Made by a program: the position numbers and the translations under genes. Source: Fidelibacterota bacterium (GTDB lineage Bacteria; Fidelibacterota; UBA8477; JABMPR01). Taken from it: a stretch of 62,500 nucleotides of DNA. This document shows, one piece after another, positions 7,658 to 18,078 of this stretch; within the stretch, counting starts at the first letter, position 1, and every line of letters begins with the position of its first letter. The DNA lies in assembly GCA_016845065.1 (NCBI GenBank), contig JAERTG010000067.1:1-62500 (forward strand). The letters are read 5' to 3'. The notes under the pieces are model-generated. The model saw only the letters and a program-made list of their open reading frames with translations. It was not told the DNA's origin and did not search any database.

Positions 7658-9841
7658 TTAGACCACCATACTCTCGCCACCACTGTCTTTTACGAATAGG
7701 CAGGAAGTGTTCACTGCCTCAGCCAGAGTATGCATAGTATCTCCATCCAATTCATTGGATATACCAAAAATGTTCAAATCTGCTACAGGCGCATTAGGCA
7801 GGACTTCCTTGAAGTCTCCCACAAGTACTACTGCCTGGGAAGAAACCGGAAGTCTCGCTCGATCGAATAGTCTTTCCTGGGCAGCTTTGGCGCGCTCAAC
7901 ATCCTCTTCATTCGCTACGGCGGTAATAAATCTGAGTTGACCGTTCCAGTTGCGGTTCAATTGAATTGACATAAGAATTGCCAGGTCTTTATTTGGGCTG
8001 GAACGTCTCAGCCAAACATTCAAGGTTTCCCTCTCACCTAATTCATTTTTTGGATGTTGTGAGTACACGGCAATACCCATTTTTTCCCTGACAGCAACAG
8101 CAATCATGTCTTCCAATCTTTCATCCTTGGAACGATCACGGCTCATGCTCAAAAACATGATATTGGGTGCAAAATACATACTCCCCATAACCTGGGCTGT
8201 GATGCTGATACCCTCTAGAAAATGTCGACATTCAATGAGGGAGCTGGTTACAAGCAAATCCTCTGCTTTTAACGGCTCCGCTAATTCACTAAGCTGACGT
8301 TCCTTATCATTATGTTCTTCTGAATCAACCTTTACTTCAGGACCTTTTCTAAAAAGTCTGTTGCTGAGAGAACGAATGATAGAATTCATACTCTCCTCAG
8401 CAATTTTTACTGAGAAAAGACGCAGGGTGCCACTGGGGAAGACAATATCTCTGAGAAATCCCATACGATGTTTCCAGGTCTGCGGATCCTCGACAGGAAC
8501 CATGATATTGGGTTTCCAGGTTTTTGGGTGCGATTTAAGTTTTTCAGATTGGCGTGCAGACCATTCTGCCATTGCCATAAACATACCTGCCCGAACATCA
8601 CCCCAGGGAGCCTGAAGGCCACGTTTGACCTGCACCAGGTATGCTGTGATAATGAGTAACCAGGCCACAATCGCAAAGATGGGATTGACCATAAACATGA
8701 CTATTACCGCCCACAGGAAACCGATAATGGGTATGCTGATATGGACCCGGAAAAGGGGTCTAAACGAGGGTATACCGATACCTAGTTGAAGTGCTACGGC
8801 AATATTGATTGTAGCATAGGTAATCAGAAAAAACATAGTGAGAAGTGGGGCAATGGTGTTGAGATCGCCAAGGATGAGACTCACCAGTATGGCCAGAGCC
8901 GTGAAGATAATTGAGTAGACAGGTTCTCCAGCTTTACTGCGTTTGGCGAAAATCCTGAAGAATGGGATGACTTTGTCTGAACCCATGGCCATGAGTGTAC
9001 GTGGTGCACCGACAACTGAACCCAAAGCTGATGAAAGGGTAGCTCCCAGGACACCAGCTGCCACAGCTAATTTCCAGCGTGAGATATCCATCATGATAGT
9101 GTTATTGGAAACCAGGGCAGAAGAATCTGCTAGATGATCCAGGTAATAGGCCACTACCACATAAACTACAAATGAAACTGCAATAGCTGAGAGCATCCCC
9201 AGGGGTAAGGACTTTTTGGAATCCTTTAAATCACCCGACATGGCTGCCCCGGCTTCAATGCCAGTTACTGCCGGGAAGAATATGGCAAAGACCACCCAGA
9301 ATGAGGCTTGTGGGAAATCACCCCAGACAACAATTTGAGGAGTGCTTCCTCCATCAGCCGCGAAGAAAGAGATCAACGAAACAACTATCACAAACATGAT
9401 TAAGTATTGAGTCCGCATGGCAAATTGGGCACCTAGAAGACTCACAATCAATACCATTACCAGTACTGATACCCCTACGAGAATAGGATCATGCACAGGG
9501 AAGAGGGCAATCCAGGCTTCAGTAAAACCAGAGATATACATCGCACCACCTAATGTCTGAGATAGGTAGAGGGGTATGCCTACTGCGCTGCCAGCCTCAA
9601 GGCCTAGTGATCTTGAAATCAGGGCATAGGACCCACCTGCTCCAACACGGGTGTTAGTGGCAATGGCTGCAATCGATAAACCAGTGGTTACAGTAATCAT
9701 TTTCGCCAGGAGGATGATGATCAAAGCTCCACCGAAACCGGCATTACCTACAACCCAACCAAGCCGCAGATACATTATCACTCCCAGTATGGTTAAAATG
9801 GTGGGGGTGAAGACACCGGCAAATGTCCCTAGCTTTTTCAT
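7658..9841 (-). CDS. Cation-chloride cotransporter-like permease (APC superfamily, SLC12 type)
   Basis: The 727-residue protein begins KKLGTFAGVFTPTILTILGVIMYLRLGWVVG. This is the first-helix signature of the SLC12/CCC family of electroneutral Na-K-Cl or K-Cl symporters, which belong to the amino acid-polyamine-organocation superfamily. About 12 membrane helices fill residues 10-400. A soluble C-terminal domain of some 300 residues follows, as in prokaryotic CCC proteins. Other family marks are GAGGSYALISRSLG and FFPAVTGIEAGAAMSGDLKDSKKSLPLG. ATG 9841 has GAGGT eight bases upstream. Transported ions cannot be read from the sequence; some bacterial members instead move amino acids or polyamines. 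A small membrane protein gene follows. Confidence 0.85.
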   Translation of the reverse strand: MKKLGTFAGVFTPTILTILGVIMYLRLGWVVGNAGFGGALIIILLAKMITVTTGLSIAAIATNTRVGAGGSYALISRSLGLEAGSAVGIPLYLSQTLGGAMYISGFTEAWIALFPVHDPILVGVSVLVMVLIVSLLGAQFAMRTQYLIMFVIVVSLISFFAADGGSTPQIVVWGDFPQASFWVVFAIFFPAVTGIEAGAAMSGDLKDSKKSLPLGMLSAIAVSFVVYVVVAYYLDHLADSSALVSNNTIMMDISRWKLAVAAGVLGATLSSALGSVVGAPRTLMAMGSDKVIPFFRIFAKRSKAGEPVYSIIFTALAILVSLILGDLNTIAPLLTMFFLITYATINIAVALQLGIGIPSFRPLFRVHISIPIIGFLWAVIVMFMVNPIFAIVAWLLIITAYLVQVKRGLQAPWGDVRAGMFMAMAEWSARQSEKLKSHPKTWKPNIMVPVEDPQTWKHRMGFLRDIVFPSGTLRLFSVKIAEESMNSIIRSLSNRLFRKGPEVKVDSEEHNDKERQLSELAEPLKAEDLLVTSSLIECRHFLEGISITAQVMGSMYFAPNIMFLSMSRDRSKDERLEDMIAVAVREKMGIAVYSQHPKNELGERETLNVWLRRSSPNKDLAILMSIQLNRNWNGQLRFITAVANEEDVERAKAAQERLFDRARLPVSSQAVVLVGDFKEVLPNAPVADLNIFGISNELDGDTMHTLAEAVNTSCLFVKDSGGESMVV

Positions 9842-9914
9842 TTATGCAGACCTCGTTATGAGAAAATGGATGTTAGGCAAAGTAATAACACGGTTTCATA
9901 TTAATGAATAAAAA

Positions 9915-9920
9915 TATAAT
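9915..9920 (+). promoter_or_regulatory. Candidate -10 element upstream of the TonB-dependent receptor gene
   Basis: A perfect TATAAT lies 53 bases before GTG 9973 in an AT-rich stretch. No convincing -35 hexamer is seen at the usual spacing (nearest is TTTCAT, 15 bases upstream). Confidence 0.35.
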
Positions 9921-9972
9921 CTCACTAAATATTCCATTGTTAATCTGTTTGTAAATCTCAAATTTTCACATT

Positions 9973-12327
9973 GTGAAAAAAACTATTCTCCTTATCCAAC
10001 TCCTCCTCGTACTTGCAGGTCATTCCAGGGTTTTGGCTATTGGTACTGGTGAGGTTTCTGGAAGAATTATAGATTCCAAAACGCTTGAGACACTCCCTGG
10101 AGTCAATGTTGTCATTGATGGTACACGCTTGGGAGCTGCGGCAGACAAAGATGGTTATTTCATTATCCAGGATGTTCCAGTTGGTGAATATCGTCTCCAT
10201 ATCAGGATGGTTGGTTACAAAGCGAAAATCTTGAGACAGGTTTTCGTTGCTGCAGATCAAAAAACCGAGTTGCAGATAGAACTGGAAGCTATTTCCATTG
10301 AGATGGGTGCAGTCACCGTAACCCGTGGAAAACGGGATGGAGCAGGGGAACGGCTGAATCCCAGCCAACGGGAGCTGGAACCTCGGGAAATCATGACACT
10401 GGCTGGTGGAGGTGAAGATATTTTCCGAGGGATTACCACCATGCCCGGGGTCATTGCCCGGTCCGATGCATCTGCACAGTTTTATGTCCGCGGCGGAACC
10501 CCTGACCAGAATCTGATTATCGTGGATGATGTTCCCGTATTCAATCCATACCGACTCAAAGCTCTGGGCGGTCCCATTAGTATGTTTAATCCAGATGTGG
10601 TTGAATACGTCGAACTTTTACCGGGTGGCTTTGCTGCACAGTATGGTGATAAGCTTTCCTCTGTTCTCATTGCCCGCAATAGAGAGGGTTCTCGCTTTGA
10701 GAATCTCGGGAAGACCAGCATAAGTCTCATAGATGTCCGCATGCTTGCTGAGGGTCCTCTTCCGGGATCAGGTGAGGAGGGTTCCTGGCTTTTATCAGGT
10801 CGTCGCACTTATTATGATGTGCTCCTGGATCGTATGGCCGATGTTCCTACAGGGACAGTTTTTCCGAATTTTAAAGATGTTCAAGGAAAAATCGTTTATG
10901 ATCTTTCACCTGAGCAGAAGATTCGCCTAAATTTTTCTGACTCCAGAGAAGAGATGATTCTCACTGAGCTTGAAATCGAGGGTGAGGGCGAAGACCTTGA
11001 TCTATTCGAGGATGAAGATTTCTTTACATTAAGCAATAATATTGATAGTCGGCTGTCAAGTGTAGGCTGGATGAATGCCTTCAGTGATGTCTCACTGTCA
11101 AACCTGACTTTGTCTCGCTTTAATGATACCTGGACAATGAACCTCAAGGCTGGTGATTATCATTATTCACCTGTTATCGATATGCGCAAAATGGAAATCA
11201 GGGAAGATCTCACACATATTCTAACTCCAAGGCATACTCTGAAGACTGGTATAACGGTTTCTGATTTAATAACTGATATTGGTATTTCCATGACCATGGA
11301 CTCTAGCTCCTATTATGATCAAAATCCTGAAGATAGACGGGAGGATGATGAAGCGATTCTCCATCGTGATCTTCGATTGCAGAATGCTAGCTCAATGACT
11401 GGGATGTACGTTCAGGATCAATGGCTTATGATTCCACCAGTGCTTACAGTTCAAGCTGGACTTAGAGGGGATTATTCAACCTATACTCAAGAATGGGTGT
11501 ATAGCCCGCGTTTATCAGCCACCTACAATTTGAATTATCAGACATCAGTTCATGCAGGTTGGGGGCACTACTATCAAGCACCTAATTTTGTCTCGCTTTT
11601 TGAACGCTTTGAACGATCCATAGAGTGGAATCTGTTTGAGACTATCAACCTACGTACTGAGAAGGCCGAACATAATTTACTTGGAATCGAATATCATCCT
11701 TCTGAGAAATATGTGACCAAGCTGGAAGGCTATTACAAGGATTTAAAGAACCTGGTGGTTCAACGTGATTCAACTTACAATTTCATCCCCGATAATTCTG
11801 GTGAGGGCTTCGCCTATGGGGCAGAATTATTTTTACAGAAACGTGATCTGCAAAATTCACGACTATCGGGATGGCTCAGCTATTCATACAGCGTGTCCAA
11901 AGAAAAAGGAGAAAAGCCCTACTATTATTATCGTGAATTTGACCAACGCCATACTTTGTCCATAGTGGGACGATACAATGTTTTTAATAACATGTATCTG
12001 GACATCCAATATAGCTATGGCAGTGGCTTCGCCTGGACACCTCCTGAATTTGATGCTCAAGGTCATGTGCTTCGAGATGCAGATGGAGAAATAATCTTTA
12101 AGGAAAAAAACTCAGCGCGTTACCCTCACTATGAAAGATTGGATCTGCGCATGTCAATGCTGGGAGATCTGTTTGGTGATTACAAGATTGAATGGTATTT
12201 GGAGTTGATCAATGCCCTGGACAACAAGAATATTTATGAGTACTACTGGTCTGATGATTATGAAACCAGATTCACTTCCTACATGCTGCCAATGTTACCT
12301 TTTTTTGGAGCCAGAGTGAGTTTTTGA
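9973..12327 (+). CDS. TonB-dependent receptor with carboxypeptidase-regulatory-like N-terminal domain
   Basis: The 784-residue outer-membrane protein has a signal peptide (MKKTILLIQLLLVLAGHSRVLA), a CarboxypepD_reg-like domain (about 25-105: GEVSGRIIDSKTLETLPGVNV), a plug (about 130-235: FYVRGGTPDQNLIIVDDVPVF, AAQYGDKLSSV) and a C-terminal barrel ending GARVSF. It would import a ligand too large for porins, driven by TonB. The start is GTG, with no evident Shine-Dalgarno sequence, so initiation is uncertain. No substrate-binding lipoprotein or T9SS cargo is adjacent, so unlike the two receptors further right it stands alone. Ligand unknown. Confidence 0.88.
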   Translation: MKKTILLIQLLLVLAGHSRVLAIGTGEVSGRIIDSKTLETLPGVNVVIDGTRLGAAADKDGYFIIQDVPVGEYRLHIRMVGYKAKILRQVFVAADQKTELQIELEAISIEMGAVTVTRGKRDGAGERLNPSQRELEPREIMTLAGGGEDIFRGITTMPGVIARSDASAQFYVRGGTPDQNLIIVDDVPVFNPYRLKALGGPISMFNPDVVEYVELLPGGFAAQYGDKLSSVLIARNREGSRFENLGKTSISLIDVRMLAEGPLPGSGEEGSWLLSGRRTYYDVLLDRMADVPTGTVFPNFKDVQGKIVYDLSPEQKIRLNFSDSREEMILTELEIEGEGEDLDLFEDEDFFTLSNNIDSRLSSVGWMNAFSDVSLSNLTLSRFNDTWTMNLKAGDYHYSPVIDMRKMEIREDLTHILTPRHTLKTGITVSDLITDIGISMTMDSSSYYDQNPEDRREDDEAILHRDLRLQNASSMTGMYVQDQWLMIPPVLTVQAGLRGDYSTYTQEWVYSPRLSATYNLNYQTSVHAGWGHYYQAPNFVSLFERFERSIEWNLFETINLRTEKAEHNLLGIEYHPSEKYVTKLEGYYKDLKNLVVQRDSTYNFIPDNSGEGFAYGAELFLQKRDLQNSRLSGWLSYSYSVSKEKGEKPYYYYREFDQRHTLSIVGRYNVFNNMYLDIQYSYGSGFAWTPPEFDAQGHVLRDADGEIIFKEKNSARYPHYERLDLRMSMLGDLFGDYKIEWYLELINALDNKNIYEYYWSDDYETRFTSYMLPMLPFFGARVSF

Positions 12328-12550
12328 GTTGGTGGTAAGGCATTTGTGAGGACTCTCGGTATGGTCATACTGAGGTGTCACTCTGGGCTTGTTAAAGTGC
12401 GTTCTATCAATGAAAATCATACTCTTAGAAAAGAGTCCACAATAGTGAGTAACTGTAGAATTCTTGGCTCATGCTTCCTGAATAATAATAGTTTACCAAT
12501 CCTCCCCTAGAATCGACCAACTGTCACTCATCGGACAGAAGTGGCTAGCT

Positions 12551-12578
12551 TTGGCGTGTAAAATACCTCAGGTACAAT
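12551..12578 (+). promoter_or_regulatory. Candidate sigma-70-type promoter for the histidine kinase
   Basis: TTGGCG (12551-12556) and TACAAT (12573-12578) with a 16-base spacer lie 34 bases before the start codon. The rest of the 284-base gap after the receptor gene shows nothing else I can identify. Confidence 0.5.
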
Positions 12579-12611
12579 CGCTATCAGATTGGCTGAATTG
12601 GAGTGGGGTGT

Positions 12612-13991
12612 ATGATGAGAGAAAAACTGTGGGTTTTAATCAAGTATATTTTTGCTAAACCATATCTGCTGTCTTTACTGGTAGGTTTTGGACTGCATTT
12701 CATCATTCAGCTCAGTTCATGGCTCTTCATGGATGCGAATCACCTCATAGTGATGTTCGATGAGCTCCAAATGAACCCCTTCTCAAGCTCAATTAAAATT
12801 CTGATTCCATTTACACTGCCACTTTGGATTGGCAGGATAAGTCGATCTATCATAGATGAGCGGGAAGCCAGTGTCCTGAAGGCGTTTCCTTCTCTCAACC
12901 CACAACCCGTCCTGGAGCTCGATTTTAATTTCCGGATTACATACATCAATCCAGCTGCGGAAAGGTTATTGGATAAAAGTTTATCTGATGCAGATAAAAT
13001 CGCCCACCTAATCGGAAGCAATTTTGTCACTCAACAATTCGATCCAGAAAGTAAATTTCCACCCAGAATTGTGAATGTGGATGAAAAGGTACTACTCTGG
13101 AATGGGAGCATTAATCCTGATACTCAGAAATTTCACCTGTTCGCCACTGATATTACTAGCCTGAAGCAGGCCGAGCTTGAACTGATAAAAGCGAGGGAAG
13201 ACGCTGAAAAAGCCAATCATCTAAAAACTGTCTTCATTGCAAATATCTCCCACGAGATCCGAACCCCTCTCACATCGATTATCGGGTATGCTCAACTGCT
13301 TGAATTGAAGTTGGAAAAGCATCTTGATGAGGAGGAGCAGGGATTTCTTGATTTGATCTACAAGGGGAGTGATAGACTACAGAATACACTGGATGAAATT
13401 GTAGATATCTCATCCATTGAATCTGGATTGTACCTGAAGGAGACTGGAGAACACCATATGGAAAAGCTGGTTCAGGAGGTTTGCTCCAGATTTGAAACAG
13501 CCGCCTTTGAAAAACTTCTCACATTTAAAGTAGATATAAATCTTGAATCTGACCTGGTGGAGATTGACGCAAACGCAGTATCCCAGGCACTATTCAACCT
13601 CATTGAGAACGCCATTAAATTTACGGAGAGAGGGGGTGTCTGGATAAGTATGCAAAACGCCCCTGGTTTAATCCTGTTGGACATTCGAGATACGGGAATT
13701 GGAATTTCCTATGAGTTCAGGGAAAGACTATATGAACCATTTTCACAGGGAAGTGAGGGTTTTACAAAAGATTTTCAGGGAATTGGTCTGGGACTAGCTC
13801 TGGCAAAACGTTATCTGGCAATCAACAACATTGCTCTTGAACTACTTGATTCAACGCCTGGAGGATCAATTTTCAGGCTTAAAATTCCATTGAAAACAGA
13901 ATCGAGTAAGTTGGATGCCTCTATTTTAGCTAAGCAACAAATGAAGAGGGTGACAGGTAGGTCATCCTCTCATCCTGGAATTCTACTCTAA
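12612..13991 (+). CDS. Orphan membrane sensor histidine kinase (PAS-HisKA-HATPase)
   Basis: ATG 12612 follows GGAG by eight bases; the open frame begins at a GTG three codons earlier. The 459-residue protein has two membrane segments (about 17-38 and 60-74), a PAS-like region (FPSLNPQPVLELDFNFRITYINPAAERLL), the HisKA H-box FIANISHEIRTPL with phospho-acceptor His214, and the HATPase boxes NLIENAIKFT (N), DIRDTGIGIS (G1) and GIGLGLALAKRYL (G2). All catalytic motifs are intact, so it should autophosphorylate. No response regulator is adjacent; the partner must lie elsewhere. The sensor region between the helices is only about 20 residues, so sensing is likely intramembrane or cytoplasmic. Confidence 0.9.
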   Translation: MMREKLWVLIKYIFAKPYLLSLLVGFGLHFIIQLSSWLFMDANHLIVMFDELQMNPFSSSIKILIPFTLPLWIGRISRSIIDEREASVLKAFPSLNPQPVLELDFNFRITYINPAAERLLDKSLSDADKIAHLIGSNFVTQQFDPESKFPPRIVNVDEKVLLWNGSINPDTQKFHLFATDITSLKQAELELIKAREDAEKANHLKTVFIANISHEIRTPLTSIIGYAQLLELKLEKHLDEEEQGFLDLIYKGSDRLQNTLDEIVDISSIESGLYLKETGEHHMEKLVQEVCSRFETAAFEKLLTFKVDINLESDLVEIDANAVSQALFNLIENAIKFTERGGVWISMQNAPGLILLDIRDTGIGISYEFRERLYEPFSQGSEGFTKDFQGIGLGLALAKRYLAINNIALELLDSTPGGSIFRLKIPLKTESSKLDASILAKQQMKRVTGRSSSHPGILL

Positions 13992-14007
13992 TACATCTGA
14001 TTTTATT

Positions 14008-17000
14008 TTAGACTGAAAAGTACTTGGCTGCGGGATGATGCACAACGATGGCTGATGTACTCTGCTCAGGTACGATCTGAAACTCCTCAGTCAGAGTGAT
14101 GCCTTCTGATTCTGCGTCTAGTAATTCGAAAATGAGCGCTTGGTCTTTCAGGTCGGGACAGGCTGGATAGCCAAATGAATAGCGGCTACCCTGATACTTC
14201 TGCCTGAATAGTTCTTTTGCAGTTTTCCCATCATCACCTGAGATGCCTAATTCAGTTCTAACCTGCATATGCCAGTATTCTGCGAGGGCTTCAGCTGTCT
14301 CTACAGCAAACCCGTGGAAGTACAAGTAATCAGTGTAGGCATTATCATTGTACAATTGTTGAGCATATTCAGTCGCTTTTTCCCCAACTGTCACTAGCTG
14401 GAAGGCCATCACATCGCGCTTTCCTGATTTCACACTTGCATAATAATCAGGAATGGATCTGCCTGGTGCTTCACTCTGTCTAGGGAAATCAATATAATGT
14501 TGAGGCTCTGTGTCATGGGGATTGGCATAAATCCAGAGTCTGTTGCCCTCCGATTGACAAGCATAATACCCATAAACTACTTTGGGAGATAGCAGTTTCC
14601 CATCAACCACCTGCTTGGACAGTTTATTGAAGGTTGGAAAAATGGTTTCCTGCTCTAGTCGGACATATTCCTCAGAACTGACTTTGCCCCGCTTGAAACC
14701 CCACTGCCCCCGGAAGAGTGCGGACTGATTGATATAAGGGAAAATGGTTTGAAGACTGACATTATCCATCACCTTGCGACCCCAAAAGGGAGGCTCAGGG
14801 ATAGTGTCGGTAGGTTTCAGTATTTCGAATTCCTTGGAGGTAGCTTTCTTAGTCCGGCTCTTTTTCACTGCTTGTGCAGCAGCAAGATCTTGCTCCAGGG
14901 TACCGGCCTCTATTTGCTGCATAAACTTTAATCCATCAAAAGCGTCCCGGGCATATGCCAGGGATCCTGCATATTCTTTTCGCAAGTCCTGTTCAACGTA
15001 GGCTCGCGTGAGTGCTGCCCCTCCCAGGATGATTGGAGGCGTAACACCATGCTCTGTCAGAATTTCAAGATTGTCTTTCATAATGATGGTGGATTTAACC
15101 AGGAGGCCGCTCATACCAATGGCATCAGCCTGCTCGTCCTGGAAACTCTTAAGCATGGCTTCCACCGATACTTTGATACCCAGATTAACCACATTGAAGC
15201 CGTTATTGCTGAGAATGATATCGACCAGGTTTTTTCCAATATCATGAACATCACCCTTAACCGTTGCCAGGATGATTTTACCTTTGGCAGTGGCATCTAT
15301 TTTTTCCATAAAAGGTTCAAGATAGCTCACAGCCGCCTTCATGGTCTCAGCAGATTGGAGGACAAAGGGGAGCTGCATTTTGCCTGCTCCAAAGAGTTCT
15401 CCGACTTCCTTCATTCCATCCAACAAGATGTTATTGACGATATCAAGAGCAGAATACTCCTTTAGGCCAGCAGCAAGGTCAGACTCAAGGCCTGAACGGT
15501 TGCCATCGATAATACGTGCAATCAACCGTTCTTTTAGGGGTAGAGAAGAGAGATCCACCTTGCTTTTGGCAGCAGCAACCAGATCGGTGTGCAGCTCCAA
15601 CAAACTCACCAGGGGATCGTAGTCACCTTCTCGCTTATCGAGTATGAGATCTTCACAGACTTTACGGTCGGCTTCCTTAATCTGAAAGAAGGGTTGAATG
15701 CGTCCGGCATGCAGGATGGCTGCATCCAGACCAGCTTCGATGGCCATATTCAAGAAGACAGAGTTAAGCAAATGTCGAGTAGCTGGTTTTAAACCAAAGG
15801 AAACATTGGAAACTCCAAGACTCGTATACGCGTCTGGAAAGGCCTTTTTAATAAGACGAATACCATCCAGGGTAGCAATGGCAGATTTACGAAACTCTTC
15901 ATCACCAGAAGCCAATGTAAAAGTGAGAGGATCAAAAAAGAGATCACTTTCACGAAGACCGTGTTTAGTAACTGCTAAATCATAGATGCGCTGAGCCACT
16001 TCAAGTTTTTTTTCAGCACTTTTAGCCATACCATCTTCATCGATAGTAAGACATACCAGACCAGCCCCAAATTCACGACAGAGCTTTATGACTTCCTCTG
16101 CTTTTTCATCACCATCTTCAAGGTTAATTGAATTCACGATGGCTCGACCTGTGATACACTCCAGAGCAGTACGGATTGCGGCAACTTCTGTGGAATCAAT
16201 CATGATAGGTATGGATATCTGACTATTGAGTCTATTGATATACTCATCCATATCAGCAGCTTCGTCGCGGCCTACATATGCCACACAAACATCTAATATA
16301 TGTGCACCTTCAGCAACCTGATCGCGTGCCATACCTACCATGCCATCAAGATCTCCTGCCAGAAGCATTTCCCGGAATTTTTTGGAACCATTTGCATTGG
16401 TACGTTCCCCAATGATGAGTGGAGCGGGCTCCTGTTTGAATGAAGATACAGAGTAGAGTGATGAGGCACCTGCGGTAAACACTGGCTCTCGCTTTGCAGG
16501 ATTGAGTTGACCAGCCTGATCCACAACTTCCTTTAAGTGTTCATACGTTGTTCCACAACAACCACCTACTACACTGACACCCATATCACTAATAAAATGG
16601 CTGAGATCATGGGCTAATTCAGGGGCTGTGAGATCATAAACCATTTCACCATCAATGTTATGTGGTAAGCCAGCGTTGGGAATAACTGAAATCGGAAAGT
16701 GTGAATGGGCTGCGAGGGAATGGAGATGTTCACTCATGGCCTTAGGACCGGTCCCACAGTTGAGACCAACTACATCAAGGGGATAAGGTTCCAGCGTGGT
16801 AAGCGCTCCCAACATATCAGTACCCAATAACATCGTCCCCATTGTTTCCATGGTGACTGAAGCCATAACAGGTAAATCAATTTGTTTCTCTCTCAATGTA
16901 TGGAATACGGCATTCAATGCTGCTTTAGCCTGCAAGGGATCCTGAACAGTTTCCACCGTAAGGACATGGACTCCACCATCAATAAGTCCGGCAGCCTGTT

Positions 17001-17421
17001 CTCGGTAAGCCAGGTACAACTCGTGATAGGAAATATGACCCAAAGAAGGCAATCTGGTGCCAGGACCCATGGATCCTGACACATATCTGGGATGAGCAGG
17101 TGTCGAAAAATCATCGGCCACCGAGCGGGCAAGTTGAGCTGCTTTCAAATTTAATTCATAAACTTTATCGGTAAGGTCGTAGTCACCAAGGACAACATTC
17201 GTGCCGCCAAATGTATCGGTCTCAATAACATCACAACCAACTTCGAGAAATCCTGAGTGAATGGACTGGATTGCTTCTGGTTTGGATAAAACCAGGAGTT
17301 CATTACAGCCTTCTTTACCCCAGAAATCATCGGGGGTGAGGTTCAGACGTTGAATGCTTGTGCCCATAGCTCCATCAAAAACAAGGACTTTATCTGCTAG
17401 ACTCTGACGGAAATTTTTCAA
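14008..17421 (-). CDS. metH: Cobalamin-dependent methionine synthase
   Basis: The 1137-residue enzyme transfers a methyl group from methyltetrahydrofolate to homocysteine via cobalamin. The domains are in standard order. The homocysteine domain has zinc ligands Cys222 (GLNCGTGP) and Cys288/Cys289 (GGCCGTT). The pterin-binding domain begins near 330 (IIGERTNANGSKKF). The cobalamin domain carries DVHDIGKN with axial ligand His726 and GMSGLLVKSTIIMK. The C-terminal activation domain has SRYSFGYPACPD. It is slightly shorter than the E. coli enzyme (1227). The start is TTG, supported by AGGAG seven bases upstream. It converges on the kinase gene with a 16-base gap. No cobalamin or SAM riboswitch is recognisable in the 111-base upstream gap. 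Confidence 0.96.
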   Translation of the reverse strand: MKNFRQSLADKVLVFDGAMGTSIQRLNLTPDDFWGKEGCNELLVLSKPEAIQSIHSGFLEVGCDVIETDTFGGTNVVLGDYDLTDKVYELNLKAAQLARSVADDFSTPAHPRYVSGSMGPGTRLPSLGHISYHELYLAYREQAAGLIDGGVHVLTVETVQDPLQAKAALNAVFHTLREKQIDLPVMASVTMETMGTMLLGTDMLGALTTLEPYPLDVVGLNCGTGPKAMSEHLHSLAAHSHFPISVIPNAGLPHNIDGEMVYDLTAPELAHDLSHFISDMGVSVVGGCCGTTYEHLKEVVDQAGQLNPAKREPVFTAGASSLYSVSSFKQEPAPLIIGERTNANGSKKFREMLLAGDLDGMVGMARDQVAEGAHILDVCVAYVGRDEAADMDEYINRLNSQISIPIMIDSTEVAAIRTALECITGRAIVNSINLEDGDEKAEEVIKLCREFGAGLVCLTIDEDGMAKSAEKKLEVAQRIYDLAVTKHGLRESDLFFDPLTFTLASGDEEFRKSAIATLDGIRLIKKAFPDAYTSLGVSNVSFGLKPATRHLLNSVFLNMAIEAGLDAAILHAGRIQPFFQIKEADRKVCEDLILDKREGDYDPLVSLLELHTDLVAAAKSKVDLSSLPLKERLIARIIDGNRSGLESDLAAGLKEYSALDIVNNILLDGMKEVGELFGAGKMQLPFVLQSAETMKAAVSYLEPFMEKIDATAKGKIILATVKGDVHDIGKNLVDIILSNNGFNVVNLGIKVSVEAMLKSFQDEQADAIGMSGLLVKSTIIMKDNLEILTEHGVTPPIILGGAALTRAYVEQDLRKEYAGSLAYARDAFDGLKFMQQIEAGTLEQDLAAAQAVKKSRTKKATSKEFEILKPTDTIPEPPFWGRKVMDNVSLQTIFPYINQSALFRGQWGFKRGKVSSEEYVRLEQETIFPTFNKLSKQVVDGKLLSPKVVYGYYACQSEGNRLWIYANPHDTEPQHYIDFPRQSEAPGRSIPDYYASVKSGKRDVMAFQLVTVGEKATEYAQQLYNDNAYTDYLYFHGFAVETAEALAEYWHMQVRTELGISGDDGKTAKELFRQKYQGSRYSFGYPACPDLKDQALIFELLDAESEGITLTEEFQIVPEQSTSAIVVHHPAAKYFSV

Positions 17422-17532
17422 GCTACTTCTCCTAATGGTGCATTTTTTGCATCTAATCTAAGACTATGCCAAAATAATCGATTTGCCAGCTTTTTTCCTG
17501 ACTTTGTTTCAAGACTTGTTTAGATTGGCTCC

Positions 17533-18078
17533 ATGATGTATCAAAGCATTTTGATGGTTTTTATAGGGATTTTCCTCCTGGCCTGTGACCCCGTCGGGCA
17601 GTCACTGGACGGTGAAAAGACGCCAGAAGGTCGTACTCCGAGCCAGGAAAGTTGGAACCCGGTTATTCGGATAAATTCTGTTGGCAAAGAAAATGTTCAA
17701 GCCCGTGCAGCGTATTCGGCTCACTATGATGATCCTCGTGAAATTTTATTCATCGGGAAGGTCAGATTAGACTTTTTTGATCTAGATGGTGAGCATAGCT
17801 CTATCATGACTGCAGATACTGGCAATATTGATGAACGAAAACAACTATTCACAGCGCGGGGAAATGTCTTTGTAGAATCAGATTCTGGGATGACCCTCTC
17901 AACCAACATCCTGTACTGGCATGAAATTGAAGAGTCCATTTATACGGATCAGCCCATTATTCTTACAACTCTGACTGATACACTTTATGGAGTTGGATTT
18001 GAGTCTGATGCCAATTTACAGAACTGGACCATCAAGCAGCCTACTGGTGTGACCTATCGTGAGTTTGGCGATGACTGA
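17533..18078 (+). CDS. lptC: LptC-like lipopolysaccharide export protein, predicted lipoprotein
   Basis: The 181-residue protein has the LptC/OstA-like beta-jellyroll pattern: VQARAAYSAHYDDPREILFIGKVRLDFFD, then ARGNVFVESDSGMTLSTNILYWHEIEESIYTDQPI. LptC accepts lipopolysaccharide from the LptBFG transporter and passes it to the periplasmic bridge. The gene overlaps lptB, which supports the assignment. Instead of a plain transmembrane anchor, the N-terminus ends in the lipobox LLAC, with Cys18 followed by Asp. In E. coli, Asp at +2 keeps lipoproteins in the inner membrane, exactly where LptC must sit. It is divergent from metH. Confidence 0.82.
   Translation: MMYQSILMVFIGIFLLACDPVGQSLDGEKTPEGRTPSQESWNPVIRINSVGKENVQARAAYSAHYDDPREILFIGKVRLDFFDLDGEHSSIMTADTGNIDERKQLFTARGNVFVESDSGMTLSTNILYWHEIEESIYTDQPIILTTLTDTLYGVGFESDANLQNWTIKQPTGVTYREFGDD

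Noticed and set aside
15049..15465. 138-codon plus-strand frame opposite metH
   Set aside because: Antisense to the cobalamin-binding region of metH; no ribosome-binding site or family.
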